DNA of 6,708 bases from an uncultured Rhodanobacteraceae bacterium (GCA_937902695.1 CALFNI010000173.1:1-6708), one strand, 5' to 3'; shown: positions 1-6,615, counted from the stretch's first letter. Numbers and translations: made by a program. The notes: generated by a model not told the origin, from the sequence alone.

Positions 1-215
1 TCGGTGCGCTGATCCTGTGGGCGAGCGCCGGTCCCAAGCGCGAGCTCGGCCGCGAAGACATCGTCTTCGTCGTTCGCAAGGATGAAAAGCGGTTCGGTAC
101 GCTGCTGATTTCGAAAGGCGCGGTCGAATGGCGGCCGACGAACAAGGTTTACCGGCGCAAGATCAGCTGGGACAAGTTCGATCAGCTGATGCGCGAGATC
201 GGCAATCGCGTCTGA
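1..215 (+). CDS. 3' end of an unrecognised protein gene (5' truncated by window)
   Basis: An open frame with codons starting at position 3 runs to a TGA at 213-215 and gives about 70 residues. There is no plausible start with a ribosome binding site inside the window, so the gene begins upstream. The visible tail opens with a short hydrophobic stretch (GALILWASAG), then a charged segment with alternating hydrophobic residues (IVFVVRKDEKRFGTLLISKG) that looks like beta strands, then a Trp- and Arg-rich part ending in a likely amphipathic helix (WDKFDQLMREIGNRV). It carries no motif I can name. It converges on the SDR gene with only 10 nt between the two stop codons and no terminator-like hairpin, so the two transcripts probably overlap at their 3' ends. 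I assign no function. It is taken as real because the frame shows G/C-biased third positions and a balanced amino acid composition. Confidence 0.6.
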   Translation, partial: GALILWASAGPKRELGREDIVFVVRKDEKRFGTLLISKGAVEWRPTNKVYRRKISWDKFDQLMREIGNRV

Positions 216-225
216 CGCGTCGCGC

Positions 226-1212
226 TCAGCCGGCCGGGCCGCCCATGACCGGGAGGATGATGCCGCTGATGTAGCTCGCGCATGCGGGCGAGGCGAGGAA
301 TACATAGGCCGGCGCGATTTCTTCCGGCTGCGCGGGGCGGTGCATGTCGCTCGCTTCGCCGAACTTCGCGACATCCCTGGCCGCGCGATCCGCCGGATTC
401 AGCGGCGTCCACACCGGACCCGGCGCGACTGCGTTGACGCGAATGCCCCTCGGCAGGAGATTGGACGCGAGCGCTTTGGTGAATGCGTGGATCGCGCCTT
501 TGGTCGCCGAATAGTCGAGCAGCTCGCCGGCGCCGAAGATGCCGGTTTCCGAGCCCGTGTTGATGATCGAGCCGCCCTTGCGCAGGTGCGGCACGGCGGC
601 TTTGGCCATGTTGAAGTAGCCGTAGACGTTCGTGCGCATCGTGAGGTCGAACTGATCGTCCGAGAGCTCCTCGATCGACGCCGCATGCTCCTGGAACGCC
701 GCGTTGTTCACCAGCACATGAAGCGGGCCGAGCTTGCGCACGGTCTTCGCGACGGCCTTACGGCAGAACTTCGCGTCCTTGACGTCGCCGCGGATCAGGA
801 GGCAACGCCGGCCTTCGTCGCGGACGTGCCGCGCCGTTTTTTCGGCGTCGTCGTCCTCGGAGAGATAGATGATCGCGACGTCGGCGCCTTCGCGCGCAAA
901 CAGCACGGCAACGCTGCGGCCGATGCCGGAATCGCCGCCGGTGACGATCGCGACGTTGCCGTCGAGCTTGCCGCTGCCGCGATAGTCGGGCGCCTCGAAG
1001 CGCGGCGCGGGGTCGAGGTCCGCTTCGCGGCCGAGCTTGGCGAGATGCTGCGCCGGAAGCGGCGGGACGGGCTGCCTGCGAAGGCCGGCCTGCACGGGCT
1101 TCTTCTTCGGAGATTTCTTCGGCTTGCTCGCGTCGCGGGCATCCGTCCTTTTCTGGATGCTGCGCTGGCGTGCGACCGTCGCGTTCGCCCGCTGCGTTCC
1201 CTTTCTTGCCAT
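226..1212 (-). CDS. SDR family oxidoreductase with basic N-terminal tail
   Basis: This is a 328-residue classical short-chain dehydrogenase/reductase that should oxidise or reduce an alcohol/carbonyl substrate with NAD(P)H in the cytoplasm. It most resembles the YghA / general-stress-protein-39 type, which carries an N-terminal extension. Visible motifs are the nucleotide-binding TGGDSGIG at 91-98, NNAA at 169-172, Asn195 in TNVYGYF, and a catalytic triad of Ser221, Tyr234 and Lys238 (YSATKGA). The end, ISGIILPVMGG, fits the usual C-terminal strand. The first 46 residues hold about 16 Lys/Arg and only two acidic residues, including KPKKSPKKKP; this tail is not part of the Rossmann fold. The start at 1212 is chosen over an upstream in-frame GTG (1260) because GAGGAA lies 6 nt before it and because the longer form would overlap the gene upstream. 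It is the last gene of a minus-strand run, 29 nt after the GIY-YIG gene. Substrate and cofactor preference are unknown. Confidence 0.9.
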   Translation of the reverse strand: MARKGTQRANATVARQRSIQKRTDARDASKPKKSPKKKPVQAGLRRQPVPPLPAQHLAKLGREADLDPAPRFEAPDYRGSGKLDGNVAIVTGGDSGIGRSVAVLFAREGADVAIIYLSEDDDAEKTARHVRDEGRRCLLIRGDVKDAKFCRKAVAKTVRKLGPLHVLVNNAAFQEHAASIEELSDDQFDLTMRTNVYGYFNMAKAAVPHLRKGGSIINTGSETGIFGAGELLDYSATKGAIHAFTKALASNLLPRGIRVNAVAPGPVWTPLNPADRAARDVAKFGEASDMHRPAQPEEIAPAYVFLASPACASYISGIILPVMGGPAG

Positions 1213-1218
1213 GGTCCG

Positions 1219-1224
1219 TTCCTC
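1219..1224 (-). promoter_or_regulatory. Ribosome binding site of the SDR gene
   Basis: GAGGAA on the minus strand sits 6 nt before the ATG at 1210-1212. It supports this start over the longer in-frame GTG start at 1260 and falls in the 29-nt gap after the GIY-YIG stop codon. Confidence 0.6.
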
Positions 1225-1241
1225 GCGAGCCCGCCGATCGG

Positions 1242-1859
1242 TCAATTCTCGCGATACCACCTGAACACAGGCCCCGGCACGAGCGGCTCGATGTCGATGC
1301 CAAGCTCATCGAAGCAATCGAGGCCATCGCGGAGCGCGCGTTCGAGCACGCTCGGCGTCATCGACGGCGGCGCGTTGAAGCGTTCGTACTCGATGGCTTC
1401 GAGCATCTTCGCGGACCACGCGAACAGGAGCGCGCTGCGTTCGCCGAACACCGTGCGCAGCCAGTCGCGAAGCGGCGCGTGCAGCGTATGGCCTTCGTCG
1501 ACGCAAACCGCGCGCGCCATCGTTTCGGCATCGGCATACGCGCCGCGATACCACTCGGTGTATCCGGCCGCGGCGTCGGGCACGACGAGCGGCGCCGGTG
1601 AGCGACGTTCGGCGAATGCCTCGATGAAGCGCCGTTCGATGCGCCGCGCGTCGCGCACGCTGTCGGTCGCTACGAGGAGCGCGCGGTCGAGGTCGAAGAA
1701 ACGGAAGAACCGCGCGTGCAGCGTCCGCAGGCGCTGCAGCGGGTCGCGCGAGAAGCCGACCTTCAGCAGGTCCTCGTCGCGGCACGGCAGCACGTAGACA
1801 TAGGCGCGCCCGCGGCTCGCGAAGCGCGGGATCGGACTTTCGGCTTCGTCGTCCTCCAC
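1242..1859 (-). CDS. GIY-YIG / T5orf172-like domain protein
   Basis: This is a 205-residue protein starting with GTG (minus strand, 1857-1859). Residues 20-105 look like a GIY-YIG fold of the T5orf172/Mug113 branch. They show a YVYVL strand at 20-24, KVGFS at 33-37 where YIG is expected, then RDPLQRL with Arg43, then RRIERRFIEAF with the likely metal-binding Glu75, then TEWY at 101-104, which matches the E-W/F-[FY] element of that branch. Classical members cut DNA using the Tyr, Arg and Glu of these motifs; whether this one is an active nuclease is inference. Residues 110-205 form a predicted helical C-terminal part that I do not recognise; it is rich in Leu and Glu and ends VFRWYREN. It begins 16 nt after the tesA-like stop, and the SDR begins 29 nt after its own stop, so it is probably the middle gene of an operon. 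The ribosome binding site is weak and no ATG is available before the domain, which makes the GTG start likely but not certain. Confidence 0.75.
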   Translation of the reverse strand: MEDDEAESPIPRFASRGRAYVYVLPCRDEDLLKVGFSRDPLQRLRTLHARFFRFFDLDRALLVATDSVRDARRIERRFIEAFAERRSPAPLVVPDAAAGYTEWYRGAYADAETMARAVCVDEGHTLHAPLRDWLRTVFGERSALLFAWSAKMLEAIEYERFNAPPSMTPSVLERALRDGLDCFDELGIDIEPLVPGPVFRWYREN

Positions 1860-1875
1860 CTGCCGGGCCGGTCCG

Positions 1876-2493
1876 TCACTTGAGCCTGGCGAGGGCGGGT
1901 TCCAGCACCGGCCAGACGTTGTCGAGCACCTTCGGCTCGCCTTCTGACTTCGGATGCAGGCCGTCGTCCTGCATCAGGGCAGGGTCGAGGGCGACGCCGT
2001 CGAGCAGGAACGGGACCAACGGCAGATTGAATTCCGCCGCAAGATCACGATACATGCCCCTGAGGCCCTCGCGGTACTGCGGGCCGTAATTGATCGGGAG
2101 CTCGATGCCGAGCAGCACGACCGCCGCGCCCGACGCCTGGCAGGCGCGGATCATCGTCGTGAGGTTCTCGCGAATCTCGGCGATCGGCAGGCCGCGAAGC
2201 CCGTCGTTCGCGCCAAGCTCGAGCACGACGAGCGCGGGTTTGTCGTCGGCGAGGATCTTCGGCAGCCGCTGCATGCCGCCGGCCGTCGTCTCGCCGCTGA
2301 TGCTGGCGTTCACGACCGGTCGCGGATGCTTCGATGTTTCGAGCCGCGTCTCGAGCAGGTGCACCCAGCCCGATTCGACGGCGATGCGATGTGCCGAGGA
2401 CAGCGAGTCGCCGAACACGAGCACCGGCGCCGGCGCCGCGGCCGCGAAGCCGGATCCGCCAAGCAGCATCAAGAGAACGAGACGAGCGATCAT
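1876..2493 (-). CDS. tesA: TesA-like secreted SGNH/GDSL esterase (thioesterase I / lysophospholipase / arylesterase type)
   Basis: The protein has 205 residues, close to the usual size of E. coli TesA. Residues 1-20 are a signal peptide: a short basic start (MIARL), a hydrophobic core (VLLMLLGG), then GFAAAA before PAPVLVFGDS, so the mature enzyme is expected in the periplasm. All four SGNH blocks are visible: GDSLS with nucleophile Ser30, block II Gly67 (SISGETT), block III GAND at 94-97, and DGLHP with Asp177 and His180. The family hydrolyses acyl thioesters, lysophospholipids and simple esters; the preferred substrate here is unknown. LDNVWPVLEP near the C terminus is typical of proteobacterial arylesterases. 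Two adjacent ATGs exist (2496 and 2493). I chose 2493 because GGAAGG is 4 nt before it but only 1 nt before the other. The gene diverges from ybbA with overlapping start codons, the same neighbourhood as in E. coli, which supports the name. Confidence 0.88.
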   Translation of the reverse strand: MIARLVLLMLLGGSGFAAAAPAPVLVFGDSLSSAHRIAVESGWVHLLETRLETSKHPRPVVNASISGETTAGGMQRLPKILADDKPALVVLELGANDGLRGLPIAEIRENLTTMIRACQASGAAVVLLGIELPINYGPQYREGLRGMYRDLAAEFNLPLVPFLLDGVALDPALMQDDGLHPKSEGEPKVLDNVWPVLEPALARLK

Positions 2494-2494
2494 C

Positions 2495-3232
2495 ATGCCT
2501 TCCGAATCCGTATTGAGCGCGACCGAGGTTAGCAAAACCGTCGATGGACCCGACGGTCGGCTGACGATTCTCGATGGCGTCAGCCTCGACGTCGCGCGCG
2601 GCGCGAGCCTTGCCATCGTCGGCGCATCGGGCTCCGGCAAGACGACGCTGCTCGGCCTCCTCGCCGGGCTCGATCGTCCGAGCACCGGCAGCGTGACCCT
2701 CGCGGGCCAGCTGCTCGACACGCTCGACGAGGAAGCGCGCGCGCGCCTGCGTCGCCGGCTCGTCGGGTTCGTATTCCAGAGCTTCCACCTGCTACCGGCG
2801 CTGAATGCCGAGGAAAACGTCATGCTGCCGCTCGAGCTCGAAGGCAGCAGCGATGCGGCGTCGCGGGCGCGCGACGCGCTCGCGCGCGTGGGCCTCGATG
2901 CGCGGCGGCATCATTATCCGCACCAGCTTTCGGGCGGCGAGCAGCAGCGCGTCGCGCTCGCGCGCGCGTTCGTGCACGGGCCCGAGGTTCTGTTCGCCGA
3001 CGAGCCGACCGGCAATCTCGACCAGCGGACCGGCGCCGTGGTCAGCGATCTGCTGTTCGCGCTCAACCGCGAGCACGGCACGACGCTCGTGCTCGTCACG
3101 CACGACGTCGCGCTGGCGGGACGTTGCGAGCGAAGCCTTCGTCTCGTCGATGGGCGAATCGACAGGCTCGCCGCCGAAGGCCGCGGGCAAGCTCTCCCTG
3201 CCGAACGGGCGGCGGGCGAGGGGCGCGCGTGA
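2495..3232 (+). CDS. ybbA: ABC transporter ATP-binding protein, YbbA/LolD-like
   Basis: This 245-residue ATPase should drive the permease encoded next to it, from the cytoplasmic face of the inner membrane. All ABC motifs are present: Walker [10 protein letters not shown] at 43-51, Q-loop Gln95 in GFVFQ, signature LSGGEQQR at 145-152, Walker B VLFADEP with Asp169 and Glu170, D-loop NLD at 174-176, and H-loop His203 in VTHD. The sequence is typical of the LolD/MacB/YbbA group that pairs with FtsX-type permeases, and the tesA neighbour points to YbbA rather than LolD. The last 20 or so residues (from about 225) are an Ala/Gly/Arg-rich tail outside the core. The ATG at 2495-2497 is preceded only by weak purine-rich sequence, with no clear Shine-Dalgarno. 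Its start codon overlaps that of tesA. The 3' end overlaps the permease start as GTGA (3229-3232), suggesting coupled translation. Confidence 0.92.
   Translation: MPSESVLSATEVSKTVDGPDGRLTILDGVSLDVARGASLAIVGASGSGKTTLLGLLAGLDRPSTGSVTLAGQLLDTLDEEARARLRRRLVGFVFQSFHLLPALNAEENVMLPLELEGSSDAASRARDALARVGLDARRHHYPHQLSGGEQQRVALARAFVHGPEVLFADEPTGNLDQRTGAVVSDLLFALNREHGTTLVLVTHDVALAGRCERSLRLVDGRIDRLAAEGRGQALPAERAAGEGRA
2498..2503 (-). promoter_or_regulatory. tesA ribosome binding site inside the ybbA coding sequence
   Basis: GGAAGG on the minus strand lies 4 nt before the ATG at 2491-2493 and 1 nt before the ATG at 2494-2496, favouring the inner start. These bases are also codons 2-3 of the divergent ABC ATPase gene, so one stretch serves as ribosome binding site on one strand and coding sequence on the other. 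Confidence 0.5.
3218..3223 (+). promoter_or_regulatory. Ribosome binding site of the permease gene
   Basis: GAGGGG lies 5 nt before the GTG at 3229-3231, inside the last codons of the ATPase gene. It decides the permease start: the frame is open further upstream to 3124, but that part encodes an Arg-rich stretch overlapping the ATPase gene and has no family character. Confidence 0.6.
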
Positions 3233-5709
3233 AGCCGCTGACATTCGCCGCGCGGAGCCTTCGTCGCGAGTTCTTCCATGGCGAGCTCGCGACGCTGTTC
3301 GCCGCGCTCGTGCTGGCGGTCGCCGCGCTCGCGGCCGTCGCGACGCTGGCGAGCCGCGTCGAGCGTGCGATCGTCGCGTCGGCGGCGGAGCTGATCGGCG
3401 GCGATCTCGGCGTCTCGTCGAGTCGCGCGCTGCCGCCCGAGTTCACGGCCGAGGCCGAGACGCTGGGGCTCCGGCACACCGAGCTCGCCGATTTTCCGAG
3501 CGTCGTCTTCGTCGGCGACAAGAGCCGGCTCTGCGACGTGCGCGCGGCGGGTCGCGGCTTTCCGCTGCGCGGCGTGCTCGCGGTGCGCGACGCGTCAGGG
3601 CCCGAGAAGAACGTGCACGAACCCGAGGCTGGCAGCGTCTACGTCGATCACGAAGTGCTCGTCGCGCTCGGCGTCGGCGTCGGCGCGAGCGTGCAGGTCG
3701 GCGGGCGCGAGTTCAGGCTGGCCGGCGAGATCGTGCGCTCCCCCGACAGCGGCAACGTGTTCCGGCTCGCGCCGCGGCTCGTCATGAACTATGCGGACGC
3801 CGAATCGGTCGGGCTCATGGGACCCGGCAGCCGCGTGCGACACCGTTTGCTCGTTGCCGGCGAAACGGCGTCGGTCGATGCATTCGCCGCATGGGCGAAG
3901 CCGAAACTGCCGGCCGGCGCGGAAATCACGACGGTCGAGGATGCGCAGCAGAACCTGCGCACCGCGTTCGAGCGCGGCGAGAGTTTCCTTCGCCTTGCCG
4001 CGCTGCTGGCCGCGCTGCTGTCCGGCATTGCGGTCGCGCTCGCCGCGCAGCGGTTCGCGAAGCGGAAGACCGAGGAAGTCGCGCTGCTGAAGTGCCTGGG
4101 CGCGAGCCGCGGCGAGATCATCGCGGCGCTGACGCTCGAGATCGCGCTGCTTGCGCTGCCTGCGTGCGTGATCGGCCTTGCGCTCGGGCTCGGCATGCAA
4201 GAGGTCGTGATCGCGTTCGCGCGCGATCTCCTGCCCGGCGCGACGCCGCCGCTGCCGCTCGGGCCGCCGCTTGCCGCGTTCGCGATCGGCCTTGCGGTGC
4301 TGTTCGGATTCGCGCTGCCGCCGCTGCTGCGCCTGCGCGATGTCGAGCCGATGCGCGTGTTCCGCCAGGATCTCGATGCGCGGCCGCGCCGGTTCGATGC
4401 GCTGTACCTGCTTCCGTTCGCGGTCGGCGGCGCGCTGATCGCGATCGAGGCGGGCAACGCGCGGCTCGCGGTGACGCTCGGCGCCGGGTTCCTGATCATC
4501 GCGCTCGCGACGTGGCTGCTCGGCTTCGTGCTGCTGCGGATCCTGCGCAGCGGCGGCAAGCGCCTGCCGGGCGCGCTGCGTTTCGGCCTTGCGAATCTCG
4601 CGCGCCGCCGCGCGCTCAGTCTCTTGCAGGCCGGCGCGCTCGCGCTGAGCCTGACCGCGCTCGCCGTGCTCGGCGTCATCGCGCCGTCGCTGCTCGATCG
4701 CTGGCGGCTCGAGCTCGCGCCGGACACGCCGAACTATTTCATGATCAACCTGCAGCCGGAGCAGCGCGATTCGATGCAGCAGCGGCTTGCGGCGCTCGGC
4801 GCGACGAACGTCGGCATGCTGCCGCTCGCGGTCGGCAAGCTCGTCGCGATCAACGGCGTTGCGCCAAAGGCCGACGATTTCGAGGACAAGCGCGCGGCGA
4901 ACTGGATCAACGGCGAGATGCGCCTTTCGTGGAGCGATACGCTGCCGCCGGCGAACAAGCTGAAGCTGGGACGCTGGTTCGACGGCAGCGAGACCGAGCC
5001 GAGCCTGTCGGTCGACACGATGTGGGTCGACATGTTTCATCTGAAGCTCGGCGACACGCTGACGCTGCGGGTCGGCGAGCGCGACATCACGGCGCGCGTC
5101 GCGAGCATCCGCGGCGTCAACTGGGATTCGTTCCGCGTGAACTTCTTCCTGATGCTCGATCCGAAGACCGGCGAGACACTGCCGCACAGCCTCGTCACGA
5201 GCTTCCACGCGCCAGCGGGCGTGTCGGCGCAGCTTGGGACGCTGTCGCGCGATTTTCCGAACATCTCGCTCGTCGACGTGAACGCGATTCTCGACCGCGT
5301 GCGCGACATCGTCGATCGCGTGGGGCGCGCGGCAGGATGGGTCCTCGCATTCAGCGTCGCGGCCGGCGTGCTCGTGCTGCTCGCGGCGCTCGCGGCGACG
5401 GCGGACGAGCGCCGGTTCGAGATCGCGCTCCTGCGCACGCTCGGCGCACATGCGCGCCAGTTGAGCCTCGCAGTGCTCGGCGAGTTCGTCGCGCTCGGCC
5501 TGCTCGCCGGCCTGATTGCAGCGATCGGCGCGGCGGGCATAGGCATCGCGCTCGCGCAAGGCGTGTTCAAGCTGGAAAACTACTGGCCGCCGGCGTGGCC
5601 GCTGCTGTCGCTGATCGCCGCGGCGGCCGCACTGGTCGCGTTCGCGGGGTGGGCGGGAACGCTCCGTATTGCGCGGACGCCGCCGATGGCGATACTGCGC
5701 AAGGCATGA
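3229..5709 (+). CDS. ybbP: ABC transporter permease, FtsX/YbbP-like
   Basis: This 826-residue inner-membrane protein is close in size to E. coli YbbP (about 800). By eye it has about ten membrane segments: 20-42, then after a periplasmic domain (about 43-250) at 255-275, 300-325, 346-368, 391-408, 411-439 and 466-487, then a second periplasmic domain (about 490-700) and segments at 702-723, 745-775 and 789-810. Two FtsX-type regions are visible, each with the coupling sequence expected before the second helix: [16 protein letters not shown] at 282-297 and [16 protein letters not shown] at 730-745. These match the E-x-A-L-L-[KR]-x-L-G-A pattern that contacts the ATPase. Together with YbbA it is expected to extract hydrophobic or lipid-like molecules from the membrane, with TesA acting on them in the periplasm; the actual cargo is inference. 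The GTG start overlaps the ATPase stop by 4 nt, and its own stop overlaps the next gene as ATGA. Confidence 0.92.
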   Translation: MKPLTFAARSLRREFFHGELATLFAALVLAVAALAAVATLASRVERAIVASAAELIGGDLGVSSSRALPPEFTAEAETLGLRHTELADFPSVVFVGDKSRLCDVRAAGRGFPLRGVLAVRDASGPEKNVHEPEAGSVYVDHEVLVALGVGVGASVQVGGREFRLAGEIVRSPDSGNVFRLAPRLVMNYADAESVGLMGPGSRVRHRLLVAGETASVDAFAAWAKPKLPAGAEITTVEDAQQNLRTAFERGESFLRLAALLAALLSGIAVALAAQRFAKRKTEEVALLKCLGASRGEIIAALTLEIALLALPACVIGLALGLGMQEVVIAFARDLLPGATPPLPLGPPLAAFAIGLAVLFGFALPPLLRLRDVEPMRVFRQDLDARPRRFDALYLLPFAVGGALIAIEAGNARLAVTLGAGFLIIALATWLLGFVLLRILRSGGKRLPGALRFGLANLARRRALSLLQAGALALSLTALAVLGVIAPSLLDRWRLELAPDTPNYFMINLQPEQRDSMQQRLAALGATNVGMLPLAVGKLVAINGVAPKADDFEDKRAANWINGEMRLSWSDTLPPANKLKLGRWFDGSETEPSLSVDTMWVDMFHLKLGDTLTLRVGERDITARVASIRGVNWDSFRVNFFLMLDPKTGETLPHSLVTSFHAPAGVSAQLGTLSRDFPNISLVDVNAILDRVRDIVDRVGRAAGWVLAFSVAAGVLVLLAALAATADERRFEIALLRTLGAHARQLSLAVLGEFVALGLLAGLIAAIGAAGIGIALAQGVFKLENYWPPAWPLLSLIAAAAALVAFAGWAGTLRIARTPPMAILRKA

Positions 5710-6176
5710 ACGAAGACGCCGGCCATCTCGCGACGTTCGCGCGGCTCTGCCTCGCGCGAAGGCGCCTGCGCGAAACCGGCGAGAGCGTTCCGCTGGCATG
5801 CGTTGCGCGCGAAGCCCGTTTCTCGACCGGCGAGCTCATACGCCGCTTCGCTGCGCTGTTCGGCGAGACGCCGCATCAGTATCGGCTTCGCGAGCGGCTC
5901 GATCGCGCCAAGCGGTTGCTGGCTCGGAGCGAGCGCTCGGTGACCGAGGTCTGCATGGAGGTCGGCTTCAGCAGCGTCGGCAGTTTCAGCGCGTGGTTCG
6001 CGCGACGCGTCGGCCGCACGCCGACGGCGTATCGACGCCATGCGAAGGCGGGTGCTGCGGAGCCGGCATCTTCGGCAGCGTCGCTGGAGCCCGGCTGCCT
6101 CAGTCTCCTGACGGCCGCGCTCGCGCATCCCGGCTATCGCCCGAAAACCGCGTGCGCAATTTCCGAGAAGCACTGA
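5706..6176 (+). CDS. Small AraC-type transcriptional regulator (DNA-binding domain only)
   Basis: The protein has 156 residues. Residues 5-113 form the two-helix-turn-helix AraC/XylS DNA-binding domain. The first HTH covers about 28-60 (VPLACVAREARFSTGELIRR, then FGETPHQY). The second covers about 78-110, with EVCMEVGFSSVGSFSAWFAR followed by RRVGRTPTAYRRH, the family signature. There is no N-terminal ligand-binding domain. The remaining 43 residues are an Ala/Ser-rich linker and a tail (PGCLSLLTAALAHPGY) of unknown role. Small AraC proteins of this kind are often found next to VOC-family genes, as here, 49 nt upstream of one. The ATG overlaps the permease stop (ATGA) and has only AAGG 1 nt before it, so translation probably depends on coupling. 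It is likely a local regulator, perhaps of the VOC gene or of its own operon. The C-terminal frame is uncertain (see findings). Confidence 0.85.
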   Translation: MNEDAGHLATFARLCLARRRLRETGESVPLACVAREARFSTGELIRRFAALFGETPHQYRLRERLDRAKRLLARSERSVTEVCMEVGFSSVGSFSAWFARRVGRTPTAYRRHAKAGAAEPASSAASLEPGCLSLLTAALAHPGYRPKTACAISEKH

Positions 6177-6195
6177 GCGCCATGTTGCAGGCAAG

Positions 6196-6216
6196 GTTGC
6201 GGAGTTCCTGCGCAAC
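6196..6216. promoter_or_regulatory. Imperfect 21-bp dyad just before the VOC ribosome binding site
   Basis: The arms GTTGCG (6196-6201) and CGCAAC (6211-6216) are exact inverted repeats. The spacer adds two inner matching pairs (A6203/T6209 and G6204/C6208) and one G/G mismatch. A further GTTGC copy lies at 6184-6188. The dyad ends directly at the GGAG (6217-6220) of the VOC gene. It could be an operator or an RNA hairpin next to the ribosome binding site; function is inference. It occupies most of the 49-nt gap between the AraC and VOC genes. Confidence 0.35.
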
Positions 6217-6225
6217 GGAGATCGC

Positions 6226-6615
6226 ATGAAGATCGCACTCAACAGCATCATGGTCGACGATCAGTCGAAGGCGCTCGCGTTCTACACGGACGTGCTCGGC
6301 TTCGTGAAGCAGCACGACATTCCGGTCGGCGAATACCGCTGGATCACGGTCGTTTCGCCCGACGCGCCGGAGGGCGCAGCGTTGTCGCTGGAGCCGAATG
6401 CGAATCCGGCCGGGAAGACCTTTCAGGAGGCACTCTTCGCGCAGAAGATTCCGGCGACTGCATTCGAGGTCCCGGATGTCGACGCGGAGTTTCGACGGCT
6501 GAAGGCGCATGGCGTCGTGTTCACGCGCGAGCCGATGCAGGCGGGGCCGGTGAAGATCGCGGTGTTCGCGGATACCTGCGGGAATCTGATTCAGATCTAT
6601 CAGCCGCCGCGGTGA
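6226..6615 (+). CDS. VOC family (glyoxalase/bleomycin-resistance fold) protein
   Basis: The protein has 129 residues, the usual length for a single VOC protein with two beta-alpha-beta-beta-beta units. Unit one spans about 1-60: MKIALNSIMVDD, then ALAFYTDVLGF, then WITVVSPD and AALSLEPN. Unit two spans about 75-127: ATAFEVPDVDAEFRRLKAHG, then VKIAVFADTCGNLIQIYQ. A by-eye alignment puts Leu5, Ala77 and Gln123 where metal ligands (His, His, Glu) sit in glyoxalase I-like enzymes; only Glu56 could match. It is therefore unlikely to be a classical metal-dependent glyoxalase or dioxygenase. Many small VOC proteins with a GNLIQ end are of unknown function, some binding small molecules. The ATG is preceded by GGAG with a 5-nt spacer, a good site. 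It is the last gene of the plus-strand run and is probably co-transcribed with the AraC gene, or controlled by it. Confidence 0.88.
   Translation: MKIALNSIMVDDQSKALAFYTDVLGFVKQHDIPVGEYRWITVVSPDAPEGAALSLEPNANPAGKTFQEALFAQKIPATAFEVPDVDAEFRRLKAHGVVFTREPMQAGPVKIAVFADTCGNLIQIYQPPR

Noticed and set aside
213..228. A bidirectional terminator between the convergent genes.
   Set aside because: Only 10 nt separate the stops and no inverted repeat with a T-run is visible there.
340..1797. A 485-codon plus-strand open frame opposite the SDR and GIY-YIG genes.
   Set aside because: It spans two genes with clear family motifs on the other strand and reads as Arg-rich sequence without a domain.
2497..2560. 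A possible tesA promoter on the minus strand with TTGCTA as a -35-like box.
   Set aside because: No acceptable -10 box occurs at 16-18 nt spacing; the best candidates match only two of six consensus bases.
2494..2823. An upstream extension of the TesA-like frame to 2823.
   Set aside because: The extension is Ser/Arg-rich, antisense to ybbA, and would bury the obvious signal peptide 110 residues inside the protein.
3595..5799. A 734-codon minus-strand open frame opposite the permease.
   Set aside because: Its composition is extreme (Arg, Gln, Glu, Ala), with no motif or membrane segment, and it lies antisense to a well-supported permease. It is a shadow of codon bias.
2805..6176. A single 1123-codon plus-strand open frame running through the ATPase and permease into the AraC gene.
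   Set aside because: Its first 960 or so residues are Arg/Ala-rich low-complexity sequence typical of off-frame reading in GC-rich DNA. Only the last 156 residues (from 5706) have family character; the rest is out of frame with clear ABC genes.
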